A model generated the notes under the pieces. It was given only the letters and a program-made list of their open reading frames with translations. It had not been told where the DNA came from and did not search any database. Of a stretch of DNA of 64,000 nucleotides, positions 9,901 to 17,223 are shown in pieces; within the stretch, counting starts at the first letter, position 1; each line of letters begins with the position of its first letter. This DNA comes from Bacteroidaceae bacterium (GTDB lineage Bacteria; Bacteroidota; Bacteroidia; Bacteroidales; Bacteroidaceae). The stretch spans positions 1 through 64,000 of the forward strand of contig JAFXTO010000056.1 of the NCBI GenBank assembly GCA_017535725.1. Reading direction: 5' to 3'. Position numbers and translations under genes: made by a program.

Positions 9901-11491
9901 GGACGTCAGAGCCGGAGAGCAGAGGCAGTTCGCTGGTCAGGTGGCTGCTCAGGAGGATGTTGTAGTGGTCGTCGGAGAGTGTCAGCCGGCAACTTGCATC
10001 CTTGGGTGTGAGGTTCAGTTCGGTTTGGAAGTGATCAATCTTCTCGGTCTTGAACAGGAGGTCGCCTGCAATGGTTCCGCCGATGCTCTTGTTCTTCACG
10101 CTGCCTTCCAAGTCCGCCGTGAGTGTGAGTTCATCCACGGGCAGGGTCGTAGGGTTCTCGAAGAGCAGAAGGGGACGCAAATGGTCGGTCGTGAGTTGTA
10201 CCTGGAACACATCGTTGTGTGTGATGTCCCCTTGCACGTTGGCATTGCCGATGGACGTCTCTGCGGCGAGGTCGCTGTGGAGCTGTTCGGGAGTGTAGCT
10301 CACACGTCCATTGAGGCCGATGTCGCCCAGTCGTTCCAGGGCAGAAGAGAGGGTGGGGGAGACAATCCCTGAATCCGCGAGCAGCGTCAGGACTTGCAGG
10401 GTCAGCGGGGCCTTCACCTGCAGTTGCCTGATGTCGGAAGTGATGTTCAAGGATGTTTCCTCCGACGGAAGACTAACGGAGGCAGAGGCATTCAGTGTTA
10501 GTATGCGGGAGTTGACGGTAGCCTCGTCTATACGTACGCGATTATTTAATAAGGTGGCAGAGGTGTAGAACCAGATGGAATCGGTGAAAGTGGACAGCGT
10601 CGGCACTAAGGGAGAGAGGTCTGATGGAGTGATACTTCCTTGTGCCGTACCTGTTGCCGACTGCACCTTGATGGCAGCGGAATCCGAGGGTGAAGTGCGG
10701 TTTGCCAGTACTTCTAACTGAGGTATTTCCAGCCTGGATGAAGGCAAGGATAGGATGAGGTTGCTAAGCTGGAGCGAGAGGTCGCCGTCCTTTGGGAATT
10801 GGGCAGAAAGGAGGAAACGAAGGTTTTGCAAGGTTAAACCGCTACGAGAATCACGGAATGATAACTCGCTGAAATGTGCTGTAATATGTTCGTTCGTTAG
10901 AGTGTCGATGGAGAAGTTCATGCGCAACTCTTCCAGCGCGACGTGATTAGGTGTGAAAGCAGCGGAGAGAGGGGCGGAAAGGACATCGTGGGTCAGTCGT
11001 CCCCGACGGATGACTACCTGCTGGAGGGCGAGGTTCAGTGGGGTGGAGGTGGTGTCCTCCGAGGTGAAGTAATCCACGATGAACTGGAAGTTGTAGGGCT
11101 CGTCGGGAGAGGGCTTGGTCAGGTGAATGGCGAATCCGAACAGCTGGGCTGAGACAATATGAATCTGGTCATCGAGGAGGTCTTCGAGCGATATCTTCAC
11201 GCTCAGTCGGGTGGCAGACAGCAGGGTGTCCTCCGAGAGGTCCTGCACCAGCACATCGTCCAGCACCACTCGGTTCAGTATTCCAATCCTTGCACGTCCT
11301 ATCTGCACCTTTGTCTGCAGCTCCTCGGAGAGTATGTCAGACACTTTCGCGGCCAGCCACTTCTGGGAAGCGGGCAGGGTCGTGAAAAGTACCAGACCGA
11401 GTGCGATAGAAAGCACCAAACCGGCCAAAAAACGGACGATGTAACTGAGAGTTTTGATAGCTGTGTCTCTTTTCGGAAGACAAAAGTACAT
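6965..11491 (-). CDS. tamB: TamB-like inner-membrane AsmA/translocation assembly protein
   Basis: 1508 residues. One N-terminal membrane anchor (about residues 15-40, FLAGLVLSIALGLVLFTTLP) is followed by a very long beta-rich periplasmic region and a C-terminal DUF490/TamB domain (FEPGGSITFGGNPMNGDLNL, ending RKK). TamB proteins bridge the periplasm and are thought to move lipids or outer-membrane proteins with a BamA-family partner; no partner is visible here. Residues about 1109-1180 are a Pro/Gly-rich segment encoded by the palindromic element at 7952-8165, just before DPMDMYINFNLDITP. The gene is divergent from nqrA across a 112-bp spacer. The N-terminal Met used here is the first in frame; a start a few codons downstream is possible. 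Confidence 0.85.
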   Translation of the reverse strand: MYFCLPKRDTAIKTLSYIVRFLAGLVLSIALGLVLFTTLPASQKWLAAKVSDILSEELQTKVQIGRARIGILNRVVLDDVLVQDLSEDTLLSATRLSVKISLEDLLDDQIHIVSAQLFGFAIHLTKPSPDEPYNFQFIVDYFTSEDTTSTPLNLALQQVVIRRGRLTHDVLSAPLSAAFTPNHVALEELRMNFSIDTLTNEHITAHFSELSFRDSRSGLTLQNLRFLLSAQFPKDGDLSLQLSNLILSLPSSRLEIPQLEVLANRTSPSDSAAIKVQSATGTAQGSITPSDLSPLVPTLSTFTDSIWFYTSATLLNNRVRIDEATVNSRILTLNASASVSLPSEETSLNITSDIRQLQVKAPLTLQVLTLLADSGIVSPTLSSALERLGDIGLNGRVSYTPEQLHSDLAAETSIGNANVQGDITHNDVFQVQLTTDHLRPLLLFENPTTLPVDELTLTADLEGSVKNKSIGGTIAGDLLFKTEKIDHFQTELNLTPKDASCRLTLSDDHYNILLSSHLTSELPLLSGSDVLKTLNGQIRVQDFTIHDSERNYRLDELALHLDHNGQQQQHLKIAGDFIDAEMKGDYSYQTLATSLQQVLHQSLPSLVPAPTGQSSASADQMDFKLHVWNSDELFKLFNLDLQLPQAAYIEGSFNGPVGLLDLKLDCPHIIYSDQDLRALSLIAHVDGDSLQTYLSAQRMMESGPLDVSVIANGANDVLNSIVEWNDHNVPVQQGELSTSTRFSRSASEHLNADISFHPTKIVVADTVWNVHPAQVRLADERVHIHDFQISQEGRHLKVDGRISSNPSDTLFADLAGVELQYVFGIIDFHDVEFSGAATGKVKVSNFSGIPWVEGLLHVPDFTLNGGLLGRLNLDIGFGRKDDRAIDVNGLILEPQANRMSHVVGIIKPGREVGRGMELFVYADHLNTYFINEFTKGIFDRVEGCASGFAHLYGPFSELDLEGEIKVDTISLGIPVLGTRYHTHGGDSVHLQPGLISFHDVRVFDNLHESDQRPHSGIINGNLRFEHFSNMQYDFDITAQDLLGYDFRTFGDQSFCGTAIANGTVSLHGQPGLLQVDITGTPTAGTVFTYNVTKPETMTDNAFITFRKKEVPPPALRDSPPALPEGIDPPPALKDSPPALPVREGAITCEGCSLESLSENLADAQSEHSAPSLTGRAGGESSSSDPMDMYINFNLDITPVAQMRLLMDPRSEDYINLWGNGQIRATFYNKGRFQMYGTYHVDHGNYRLSLQEFIRKEFTFEPGGSITFGGNPMNGDLNLRAIYTVPGVSLNDLSAGSNFSSSSVRVNCLMNIGGRAENPQISFDFDIPNVNEDEKQMIRSLISTDEERNMQVIYLLGIGRFYTYGLNANGAQTNTAMQGLLSSTLSGQLNDILSNAIGSKDWNFGTTFSTGQLGWQDMDVEGSLSGRLLNNRLLINGTFGYRDTPVANTNFIGDFDVRWLLTPSGTVSLKGYSETNDRYFTKSALTTQGVGIQLKKDFNSLGELFRRKK
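7952..8165. repeat. MITE-like GC-rich element inside tamB
   Basis: The ends 7952-7987 and 8058-8093 are inverted copies matching at 35 of 36 bases, enclosing 70 bp. Each end contains a palindrome (CCCTCCCTGTTAGGGAGGG). Bases 8094-8165 add a further run of similar right-end sequence (GGGAGGGCGGGGGGAGAGTC). The whole segment is translated in frame. The right end is identical over 36 bases to 20587-20622 in dsbD. Confidence 0.85.
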
Positions 11492-11552
11492 TTTTTTTTG
11501 CTTTCGGACAAAAAATATATCTATTTATGCACGAAATGTGGCCAAAAAGCAT

Positions 11553-11560
11553 TACTTTTG
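11553..11560 (+). promoter_or_regulatory. Promoter -7 element for nqr operon
   Basis: TACTTTTG fits the Bacteroidota -7 consensus TAnnTTTG and lies 43 bp upstream of the nqrA ATG. No convincing -33 TTTG is seen at the expected distance. Confidence 0.55.
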
Positions 11561-11603
11561 CGCAGTTTTTTAGCTAAAACCATTTTATCATACTTAATTT
11601 TAT

Positions 11604-12932
11604 ATGGCAAATGTAATCAAGTTACGCAAAGGCCTCGACGTAAACCTGAAGGGCAAAGCGAGCTTGGAAATCATCCAGACGAAAGTCGGGGGACAGTATG
11701 CGCTGGTTCCCGATGACTTCTATGGCATGAAGCCCAAGGTCGTTGTCAAGGAAGGTGACACCGTCAAGGTCGGGGATGCCTTGTTTGTTGACAAGAACCA
11801 TCCCGAAGTGAAGTTCGTTTCGCCTGTAAGCGGTTCCGTGGCCCTCGTGGAGCGCGGTGAACGCCGAAAGGTGCTGAGCGTTCGCGTAGATGCCGATGGA
11901 AAGCAGGAGTCTGTGTCCTTCACAGAGAAGGACCCGCTGAAGCTGCTGCTGGCAAGCGGCTTGTTCGGATTCTTCCGCATGCGTCCTTATGACGTGGTGG
12001 CGAACCCCGAGGACAAGCCCAAAGCTATCTTCGTAAGCGCTTTCAACAGTATGCCGCTGGCAGCCGACTTCGAGTTTGTCCTCAAAGGCCAGGAGAAGGA
12101 GTTCCAGGCTGGTCTCTCGCTGCTCAGCAAGATTGCCAAGGTGTATCTCGGTGTGAGCAAGCAGCAGACGGCTCCGGCGCTGACCGCAGCCAAGGACTGC
12201 ACCGTCAACATCTTCGACGGTCCGGCTCCCGCAGGAAATGTCGGCGTACAAATCAACCACATCAGCCCCATCAACAAGGGGGAGGTTGTCTGGACACTGG
12301 GTGCCGAAGAGGTTATCTTCGTGGGACGCCTCGTCCTGACGGGCAAGGTGGACCTTACTCGCACAATCGCCGTTGCTGGTTCCGAGGTGAAGACTCCCCA
12401 GTACGTGAAGACGCTCGTGGGACAGCCTCTCGCCGCTGTGCTGAAGGGACAGATTGACGAACAGAAGAGCCTGCGCATCATCAACGGTAATCCGATGGTG
12501 GGCGTGAAGACCTCCAAGGACGGTTTCCTCGCTGCTCACGCCACCGAAGTCACGGTGATTCCCGAAGGCGACGACGTGTATGAGATGCTCGGATGGATTG
12601 CTCCCCGCTTCAAGGAGTTCAGCACCAGCCGCAGCTATTTCAGCTGGCTCAAGCCTAAGAAGACCGAGTACGCACTGGACGCCCGCATCAAGGGTGGTGA
12701 ACGCCACATGATTATGTCCGGCGAGTACGACCGTGTGTTCCCCATGGACATTTATGCCGGTTATCTCGTGAAGGCGATTATCACGGGCGACATCGACCGT
12801 CAGGAAGCTCTCGGTATCTACGAGGTGGCTCCCGAGGACTTCGCCATCGCAGAATTCGTAGACAGTTCTAAACTTGAATTGCAACGCATTGTTCGCGAAG
12901 GATTGGATATCCTACGCAAGGAAAACGCTTAA
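11604..12932 (+). CDS. nqrA: Na+-translocating NADH:quinone reductase subunit A
   Basis: This 442-residue protein is the first gene of a complete nqrABCDEF set. It has the NqrA hallmarks: N-terminal KLRKGLDVNLKGKA, then DDFYGMKPKVVVKEGDTVKV (biotinyl-like hairpin), and the Rnf-Nqr GEEVWTLG-like segment (HISPINKGEVVWTLGAEEV). NqrA is the cytoplasmic subunit associated with quinone binding in the sodium-pumping complex. The ATG at 11604 follows a plausible -7 promoter. A 315-bp repeat-filled gap separates it from nqrB. Confidence 0.96.
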   Translation: MANVIKLRKGLDVNLKGKASLEIIQTKVGGQYALVPDDFYGMKPKVVVKEGDTVKVGDALFVDKNHPEVKFVSPVSGSVALVERGERRKVLSVRVDADGKQESVSFTEKDPLKLLLASGLFGFFRMRPYDVVANPEDKPKAIFVSAFNSMPLAADFEFVLKGQEKEFQAGLSLLSKIAKVYLGVSKQQTAPALTAAKDCTVNIFDGPAPAGNVGVQINHISPINKGEVVWTLGAEEVIFVGRLVLTGKVDLTRTIAVAGSEVKTPQYVKTLVGQPLAAVLKGQIDEQKSLRIINGNPMVGVKTSKDGFLAAHATEVTVIPEGDDVYEMLGWIAPRFKEFSTSRSYFSWLKPKKTEYALDARIKGGERHMIMSGEYDRVFPMDIYAGYLVKAIITGDIDRQEALGIYEVAPEDFAIAEFVDSSKLELQRIVREGLDILRKENA

Positions 12933-13247
12933 GTAGTAGACAAGTTGACAAGTAGACAAGTAAACCAGTAAACAAGTAGACAAGTAAACAAGTAGACAAG
13001 TAAACAAGTAAACAAGTAAAGTAAACAAGTAGACAAGTAAACAAGTAAAGTAAACAAGTAGACAAGTAAACAAGTAGACAAGTTGATACCAAAACAGCTT
13101 ATAAATCAAACAACTCGTCAACTCGTCAACTAATAACTCGTCAACTACAAGACAAATAACTTGTCAACTCGTCAACTAATAACTCGTCAACTACAAGACA
13201 AACAACTTGTCAACTCGTCAACTAATAACTCGTCAACTAAATAGATT
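12933..13247. repeat. Opposed-arm oligonucleotide repeat between nqrA and nqrB
   Basis: A left arm of AGTAGACAAGTAAACAAGT-type units (12933-13080) leads into the core AAGTTGATAC (13080-13089). A right arm of AACTCGTCAACTAATAACTC-type units runs to 13240. The right-arm word ACTTGTCAAC is the reverse complement of the left-arm word GTTGACAAGT, so the transcript can fold back. No gene is supported in this 315-bp gap; the Leu/Val/Cys-rich open frames on the minus strand are translations of the repeat. Confidence 0.8.
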
Positions 13248-14414
13248 ATGAATGCATTAAGAAAATACTTCGACAAAATAAAGCCGAACTTCGAGGAGGG
13301 TGGCAAACTCCACGCCTTCCGTTCGCTTTATGATGGCTTCGAGACCTTCGCCTTCGTGCCCAACACCACGGCACGTGTTGGCGGAACGCACATTCACGAT
13401 GCCATCGACAGCAAGCGCATTATGTCGCTTGTGGTCATTGCGCTTGTTCCTGCGTTGCTTTTCGGAATGTACAACGTAGGTTATCAGAATGCGCTCGCTG
13501 CCGGCCAACTGGAGAACGCTACCTTCTGGGGCATGTTCTGGTTTGGTTTCCTGGCCGTGCTGCCCAAGCTGATTGTCAGCTATGTGGTCGGTCTGGGCAT
13601 CGAGTTCACCGTTGCGCAGTGGAAAAATGAGGAAATCCAGGAAGGATTCCTCGTCAGCGGTATCATCATCCCGATGATTGTTCCCGTGAACACTCCGCTG
13701 TGGATGCTCGCCATCGCCGTTGCCTTCTCCGTCATCTTCGCCAAGGAGATCTTCGGTGGCACAGGTATGAACATCTTCAACGTGGCTCTTATCACGCGCG
13801 CGTTCCTTTTCTTCTCTTATCCCTCCAGCATGACGGGTGACGACACCGTGTGGGTGGCTCAACAGGCTATCTGCGGTCTCGGTTTCGATGTTCCCGACAC
13901 GTTCTCCGCAGCTACTCCGCTGGGTGAGATTGCTTCTGGGCTTGCAGCTCCTACCACAAGTCTCTGCGACCAGATCTGCGGCTTCATCCCCGGCTCCATC
14001 GGTGAGACCAGCGTTATTGCCATCGCTCTCGGCGCCATCCTGCTCCTGTGGACGGGCGTAGCTTCTTGGAAGACGATGCTGAGTGTCTTTGTGGGTGGTG
14101 CCCTGACTGGTTGGTGCTACAATGCCCTCGGTCTCTCGCCCCTCGATGCATGTCAGCACATCGTGCTCGGTGGCTTCTGCTTCGGTGCCGTCTTTATGGC
14201 TACCGACCCCGTCACCTCTGCCCGCACGGAAGGCGGTAAGTGGATCTATGGCTTTATGATTGGCTTTGTGGCAGTGACCGTACGTGTCCTCAACCCTGGT
14301 TATCCCGAGGGTATGATGCTCGCCATCCTGCTCATGAACCTGTTTGCTCCGCTGATTGACTACTGCTTCGTTAGCAGAAATATCTCGAAGCGCGCAAAGA
14401 GAATTCAAAAGTAG
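13248..14414 (+). CDS. nqrB: Na+-translocating NADH:quinone reductase subunit B
   Basis: This 388-residue integral membrane subunit belongs to the NqrB/RnfD family, with about nine or ten hydrophobic segments and the conserved FGGTGMNIFNVALITRAFLF region. NqrB carries riboflavin and a covalent FMN linked to a Thr in an S/T-G-A-T motif. At the equivalent position this protein reads DTFSAATPLGE, so the Thr (T223) is present but the motif Gly is Ala. NqrB forms part of the sodium channel. It is followed by a 100-bp repeat gap before nqrC. Confidence 0.96.
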   Translation: MNALRKYFDKIKPNFEEGGKLHAFRSLYDGFETFAFVPNTTARVGGTHIHDAIDSKRIMSLVVIALVPALLFGMYNVGYQNALAAGQLENATFWGMFWFGFLAVLPKLIVSYVVGLGIEFTVAQWKNEEIQEGFLVSGIIIPMIVPVNTPLWMLAIAVAFSVIFAKEIFGGTGMNIFNVALITRAFLFFSYPSSMTGDDTVWVAQQAICGLGFDVPDTFSAATPLGEIASGLAAPTTSLCDQICGFIPGSIGETSVIAIALGAILLLWTGVASWKTMLSVFVGGALTGWCYNALGLSPLDACQHIVLGGFCFGAVFMATDPVTSARTEGGKWIYGFMIGFVAVTVRVLNPGYPEGMMLAILLMNLFAPLIDYCFVSRNISKRAKRIQK

Positions 14415-14514
14415 ACAAGTAGACAAGTGGACAAGTAAATAAGTTGATACCCTAGTAACTCGTCAACTAATAACTTGTCAACTCGTCAACTAATAACTCG
14501 TCAACTTAATAATT
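14415..14514. repeat. Opposed-arm oligonucleotide repeat between nqrB and nqrC
   Basis: The left arm is GACAAGTAGACAAGTGGACA, the core is AAGTTGATAC and the right arm is AACTCGTCAACTAATAACTT. This is the same three-part plan as the nqrA-nqrB gap in a shorter form. Confidence 0.8.
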
Positions 14515-15657
14515 ATGGCAAAGTTAAATACAAACAGTAATGTTTACACCATCTGCTACGCAGCAGTGATGGTGGTGCTCGTAGCCTTCCTGTTGGCCTT
14601 CGTCAGCAGCGCCCTGAAGGAAAAGCAGGACGAGAATGTGGCTATCGACAAGCGCACTCAGATATTGGCTTCGCTCAACGTTCGTGGCATTGCCAAGAGC
14701 GATGTAGAGGCCAAGTACAACGAATTGATTGAAGAGACCTTTGTGTTGACTCCCGATGGTCAGGAAATTGAAGGCGCTGACGCTTTCGATGTTGAGACCA
14801 AGGAGATCGGCGAGAAGTTCCCTGTTTACAGAGCTAAGACTGCCGAAGGCGCTGACGCATTCGTGCTTCCTCTGAAAGGCCGCGGCCTGTGGGGCGGCAT
14901 CTGGGGTTATGTAGCCGTGACACTCGACTGTGAGAAGGTACTTGGTGCTTTCTTCAACCACGAGAGTGAAACAGCTGGCCTCGGAGCCCTCATCAAGGAC
15001 GAACCCTTCCAGAGTCAGTTCATCGGTCGCCCCGTGATGGCCGATGGCAAGGTTGCTCTCACCGTCGTCAAGAAAGGCGAGAGCAAGAGTGAAGCAGAAG
15101 TGGATGGTGTCACCGGTGCCACGCTGACTTCCAAGGGTGTTGGCGAAATGGTGCAAGCCGGCATCCAGCAGTACGTTGATGTCATTGGCAAGGGCATCGA
15201 AGGTGCATTAGCCAAGGCTGCTGGCTGCGGTCAGCACGAAGGTTGCCAAAAAGCCGAGAAGTGCTGTGATAAGCCCGACTGTGCCTGTGCTGAGAAGAAA
15301 CTTTGTGCCTGCAAGGATGGCAGTTGCGGCGATGCTGCTTGCAACTGCGCTTCTGATGCTAAGTGCTGTGCTCGTGAGGAATGCCCTTGCACCTGTTGTG
15401 AGAAGATGACCCGCTGCGAGAAGATGCACGAAGGCTGCGACCAACACGAAGGCTGCGACCAACACGAAGGTTGTGATAAGAAGCACGAAGGCTGTGGCCA
15501 GCACGAAGGCTGCGAAGGCTGCCCCGAGGCTGCCGGCGAAGCTCCTCACAAGTGCCAGTCCGGCAACGACTGCTGCAAGAGCGGTGTATGTGACAAGAGT
15601 GGTTCCTGCGGAAAGCCCGGTTGCGATGGTGACAAGGCTTGCTGCGGACACAAGTGA
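14515..15657 (+). CDS. nqrC: Na+-translocating NADH:quinone reductase subunit C with cysteine-rich C-terminal tail
   Basis: Residues 1-234 are an ordinary NqrC: one N-terminal membrane helix (about 12-32) and a periplasmic flavin domain with the FMN-attachment motif DGVTGATLTS, where the predicted FMN-bearing residue is T203. The expected end of the subunit is near residue 234 (GIEGALAK). The frame then continues without interruption for 146 more residues (235-380) holding 32 Cys and 8 His, including six HEGC units. NqrC's globular part is periplasmic, so the tail would be exposed there. A Cys/His-rich tail of this kind suggests metal binding, but that is inference. It stops with a double stop (TGATAA) 41 bp before nqrD. 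Confidence 0.95.
   Translation: MAKLNTNSNVYTICYAAVMVVLVAFLLAFVSSALKEKQDENVAIDKRTQILASLNVRGIAKSDVEAKYNELIEETFVLTPDGQEIEGADAFDVETKEIGEKFPVYRAKTAEGADAFVLPLKGRGLWGGIWGYVAVTLDCEKVLGAFFNHESETAGLGALIKDEPFQSQFIGRPVMADGKVALTVVKKGESKSEAEVDGVTGATLTSKGVGEMVQAGIQQYVDVIGKGIEGALAKAAGCGQHEGCQKAEKCCDKPDCACAEKKLCACKDGSCGDAACNCASDAKCCAREECPCTCCEKMTRCEKMHEGCDQHEGCDQHEGCDKKHEGCGQHEGCEGCPEAAGEAPHKCQSGNDCCKSGVCDKSGSCGKPGCDGDKACCGHK
15217..15654 (+). other. Metallothionein-like Cys/His-rich extension of NqrC
   Basis: Codons 235-380 of nqrC encode 32 Cys in 146 residues, many as CC, CxC or CxxC pairs, plus 8 His. The centre (15427-15523) is a short tandem repeat around GACCAACACGAAGGCTGC that encodes successive HEGC units, so its length may vary between strains. 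Strand, frame and codon style match the rest of nqrC, and there is no separate start or stop. Confidence 0.9.
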
Positions 15658-15698
15658 TAAATAGTAAATAGTAAATCGTTAAATCGTAAATTACTATC
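15658..15698. repeat. Short AT-rich repeat between nqrC and nqrD
   Basis: AATAGTAAATAGTAAATCGT and AAATCGTAAATTACTATC form a miniature version of the AT-rich opposed-arm repeats: TAGTAAAT on one side and ATTACTA on the other. Confidence 0.6.
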
Positions 15699-16322
15699 AT
15701 GAGTATGTTTTCAAAAGCTAATAAGGAGGCGCTGATCAATCCGCTGAACCTGAACAACCCCGTGGTGATGCAGGTGCTCGGTATCTGCTCGGCACTGGCA
15801 GTGACGGCCAAACTCGAACCTGCCATTGTGATGGGTCTCTCTGTGACTATCATCACCGCCTTCTCCAACTTGATTATCTCTATCATCCGCAACTCCATCC
15901 CCAACCGCATCCGTATCATCGTGCAGCTGGTGGTTGTTGCTGCGCTGGTGACCATTGTCAGCCAGGTGCTCAAAGCCTTTGCCTACGACGTCAGCGTACA
16001 GCTCTCCGTTTATGTAGGTCTGATTATCACCAACTGTATCCTGATGGGTCGTTTGGAGGCTTTCGCCATGATGAACAAGCCCTGGCCTTCGTTCCTCGAC
16101 GGTATCGGCAACGGTATTGGCTACGCCATCATTCTTGTCATCGTCGGTTTCTTCCGCGAGCTCCTCGGCTCCGGCACCTTGCTCAACATGCAGGTCATTC
16201 CCGACTGGTGTTACGAGCACGGCTACGTGAACAACGGTATGATGACTATGCCCGCCATGTCTCTGATTATCGTGGGCTGCGTCATTTGGGCACACAGAGC
16301 GTATAATAAGGAGTTAAGCTAA
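15699..16322 (+). CDS. nqrD: Na+-translocating NADH:quinone reductase subunit D
   Basis: This 207-residue membrane protein of the NqrDE/RnfAE family has about six hydrophobic segments. Conserved stretches include NPLNLNNPVVMQVLGICSAL, the YVGLIITNCILMGRLEAFAM segment with its membrane Cys, and GYAIILVIVGFFRELLGSG. NqrD and NqrE form a membrane pair that holds an iron centre between cysteines and takes part in electron transfer across the membrane. The length is normal for the family. Confidence 0.96.
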   Translation: MSMFSKANKEALINPLNLNNPVVMQVLGICSALAVTAKLEPAIVMGLSVTIITAFSNLIISIIRNSIPNRIRIIVQLVVVAALVTIVSQVLKAFAYDVSVQLSVYVGLIITNCILMGRLEAFAMMNKPWPSFLDGIGNGIGYAIILVIVGFFRELLGSGTLLNMQVIPDWCYEHGYVNNGMMTMPAMSLIIVGCVIWAHRAYNKELS

Positions 16323-16436
16323 AGTAGACAAGTTGACAAGTAGACAAGTAAACAAGTTGATACTATCCAAGACTCAACTCCTATACAACCAACTCGTCAA
16401 CTCGTCAACTGATAACTCGTCAACTAAAAGACAACT
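16323..16436. repeat. Opposed-arm oligonucleotide repeat between nqrD and nqrE
   Basis: The left arm is AGTAGACAAGTTGACAAGTA, the core is AAGTTGATAC and the right arm is AACTCGTCAACTCGTCAACT. This is the third copy of the plan seen in the nqrA-B and nqrB-C gaps. Confidence 0.8.
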
Positions 16437-17063
16437 ATGGAACATCTATTAAGCCTATTCGTCCGCTCCATCTTTGTGGACAATATGATTTTCGCGTTCT
16501 TCCTGGGTATGTGCTCCTATCTGGCCGTCTCGAAGACCGTGAAAACCGCCCTCGGCCTCGGCGTCGCTGTCACCTTCGTGCTCCTCATCACCGTTCCCGT
16601 GGACTACCTGTTGCAAGTTTATGTCCTTGGCCCCGACTGCTTGGTTGAGGGCGTGGACTTGAGCTTCCTTTCGTTCATCCTCTTCATCGCCGTGATTGCT
16701 GCCATGGTGCAGTTGGTGGAGATGATTGTGGAGCGCTTCAGCCCCTCGCTGTATGCCGCTCTCGGTATCTTCCTCCCGCTGATAGCTGTGAACTGCGCCA
16801 TCATGGGTGCTTCGCTGTTCATGCAGCAGCGTATCACAATGCCCGACACGAACTCCCAGGCCATCACCGGTATTTGGGACGCCGTGGCCTACGCCCTCGG
16901 TTCGGGTATCGGCTGGCTGCTGGCTATCACCTGCCTGGCTGCTATTCGCGAGAAGATGGCCTACACCGATGTGCCCCGTCCCCTTCAGGGCCTTGGCATT
17001 ACGTTCATCACCGTCGGCCTGATGGCTATGGCCTTCATGTGCTTCAGTGGACTTAACCTCTAA
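16437..17063 (+). CDS. nqrE: Na+-translocating NADH:quinone reductase subunit E
   Basis: This 208-residue partner of NqrD has about six hydrophobic segments. Characteristic stretches are [40 protein letters not shown] (with one membrane Cys) and [20 protein letters not shown] (with the second). Two-fold related NqrD and NqrE sit with opposite topology in the membrane and hold the iron site. A GC-rich palindromic element pair fills the 160-bp gap to nqrF. Confidence 0.96.
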   Translation: MEHLLSLFVRSIFVDNMIFAFFLGMCSYLAVSKTVKTALGLGVAVTFVLLITVPVDYLLQVYVLGPDCLVEGVDLSFLSFILFIAVIAAMVQLVEMIVERFSPSLYAALGIFLPLIAVNCAIMGASLFMQQRITMPDTNSQAITGIWDAVAYALGSGIGWLLAITCLAAIREKMAYTDVPRPLQGLGITFITVGLMAMAFMCFSGLNL

Positions 17064-17067
17064 GGAA

Positions 17068-17218
17068 GACCCACCCCTCACCCTCCCTCAAAGGGAGGGG
17101 GTGGTTACATTCGAAAAATAGAAAAGTTTTTATTAACAGTAAAGAAATGACCCTAAAACCTTCCAATAGTCAGTTACATACTACTCTCCCCCTTGAGGGG
17201 GAGCGGGGAGGGGGTCTT
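17068..17218. repeat. MITE-like GC-rich palindrome pair between nqrE and nqrF
   Basis: The left end at 17068-17107 (GACCCACCCCTCACCCTCCC, then a palindrome) and the right end at 17184-17218 (CTCCCCCTTGAGGGGGAGCG and following) are inverted, imperfect copies enclosing 76 bp. The right end finishes 5 bp before the nqrF ATG. The left end is almost identical to 31804-31843 before the efflux outer-membrane gene. Confidence 0.8.
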
Positions 17219-17223
17219 CTATT

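Noticed and set aside
12868..13121. Leu/Val/Cys-rich open frames on the minus strand in the nqrA-nqrB gap
   Set aside because: They are direct translations of the GACAAGT-type repeat, overlap in two frames, and have no family resemblance.
15217..15654. A separate metallothionein gene overlapping the nqrC end
   Set aside because: There is no stop, start codon or gap at the junction; the tail is continuous with NqrC. Methionine codons inside the tail come too late.
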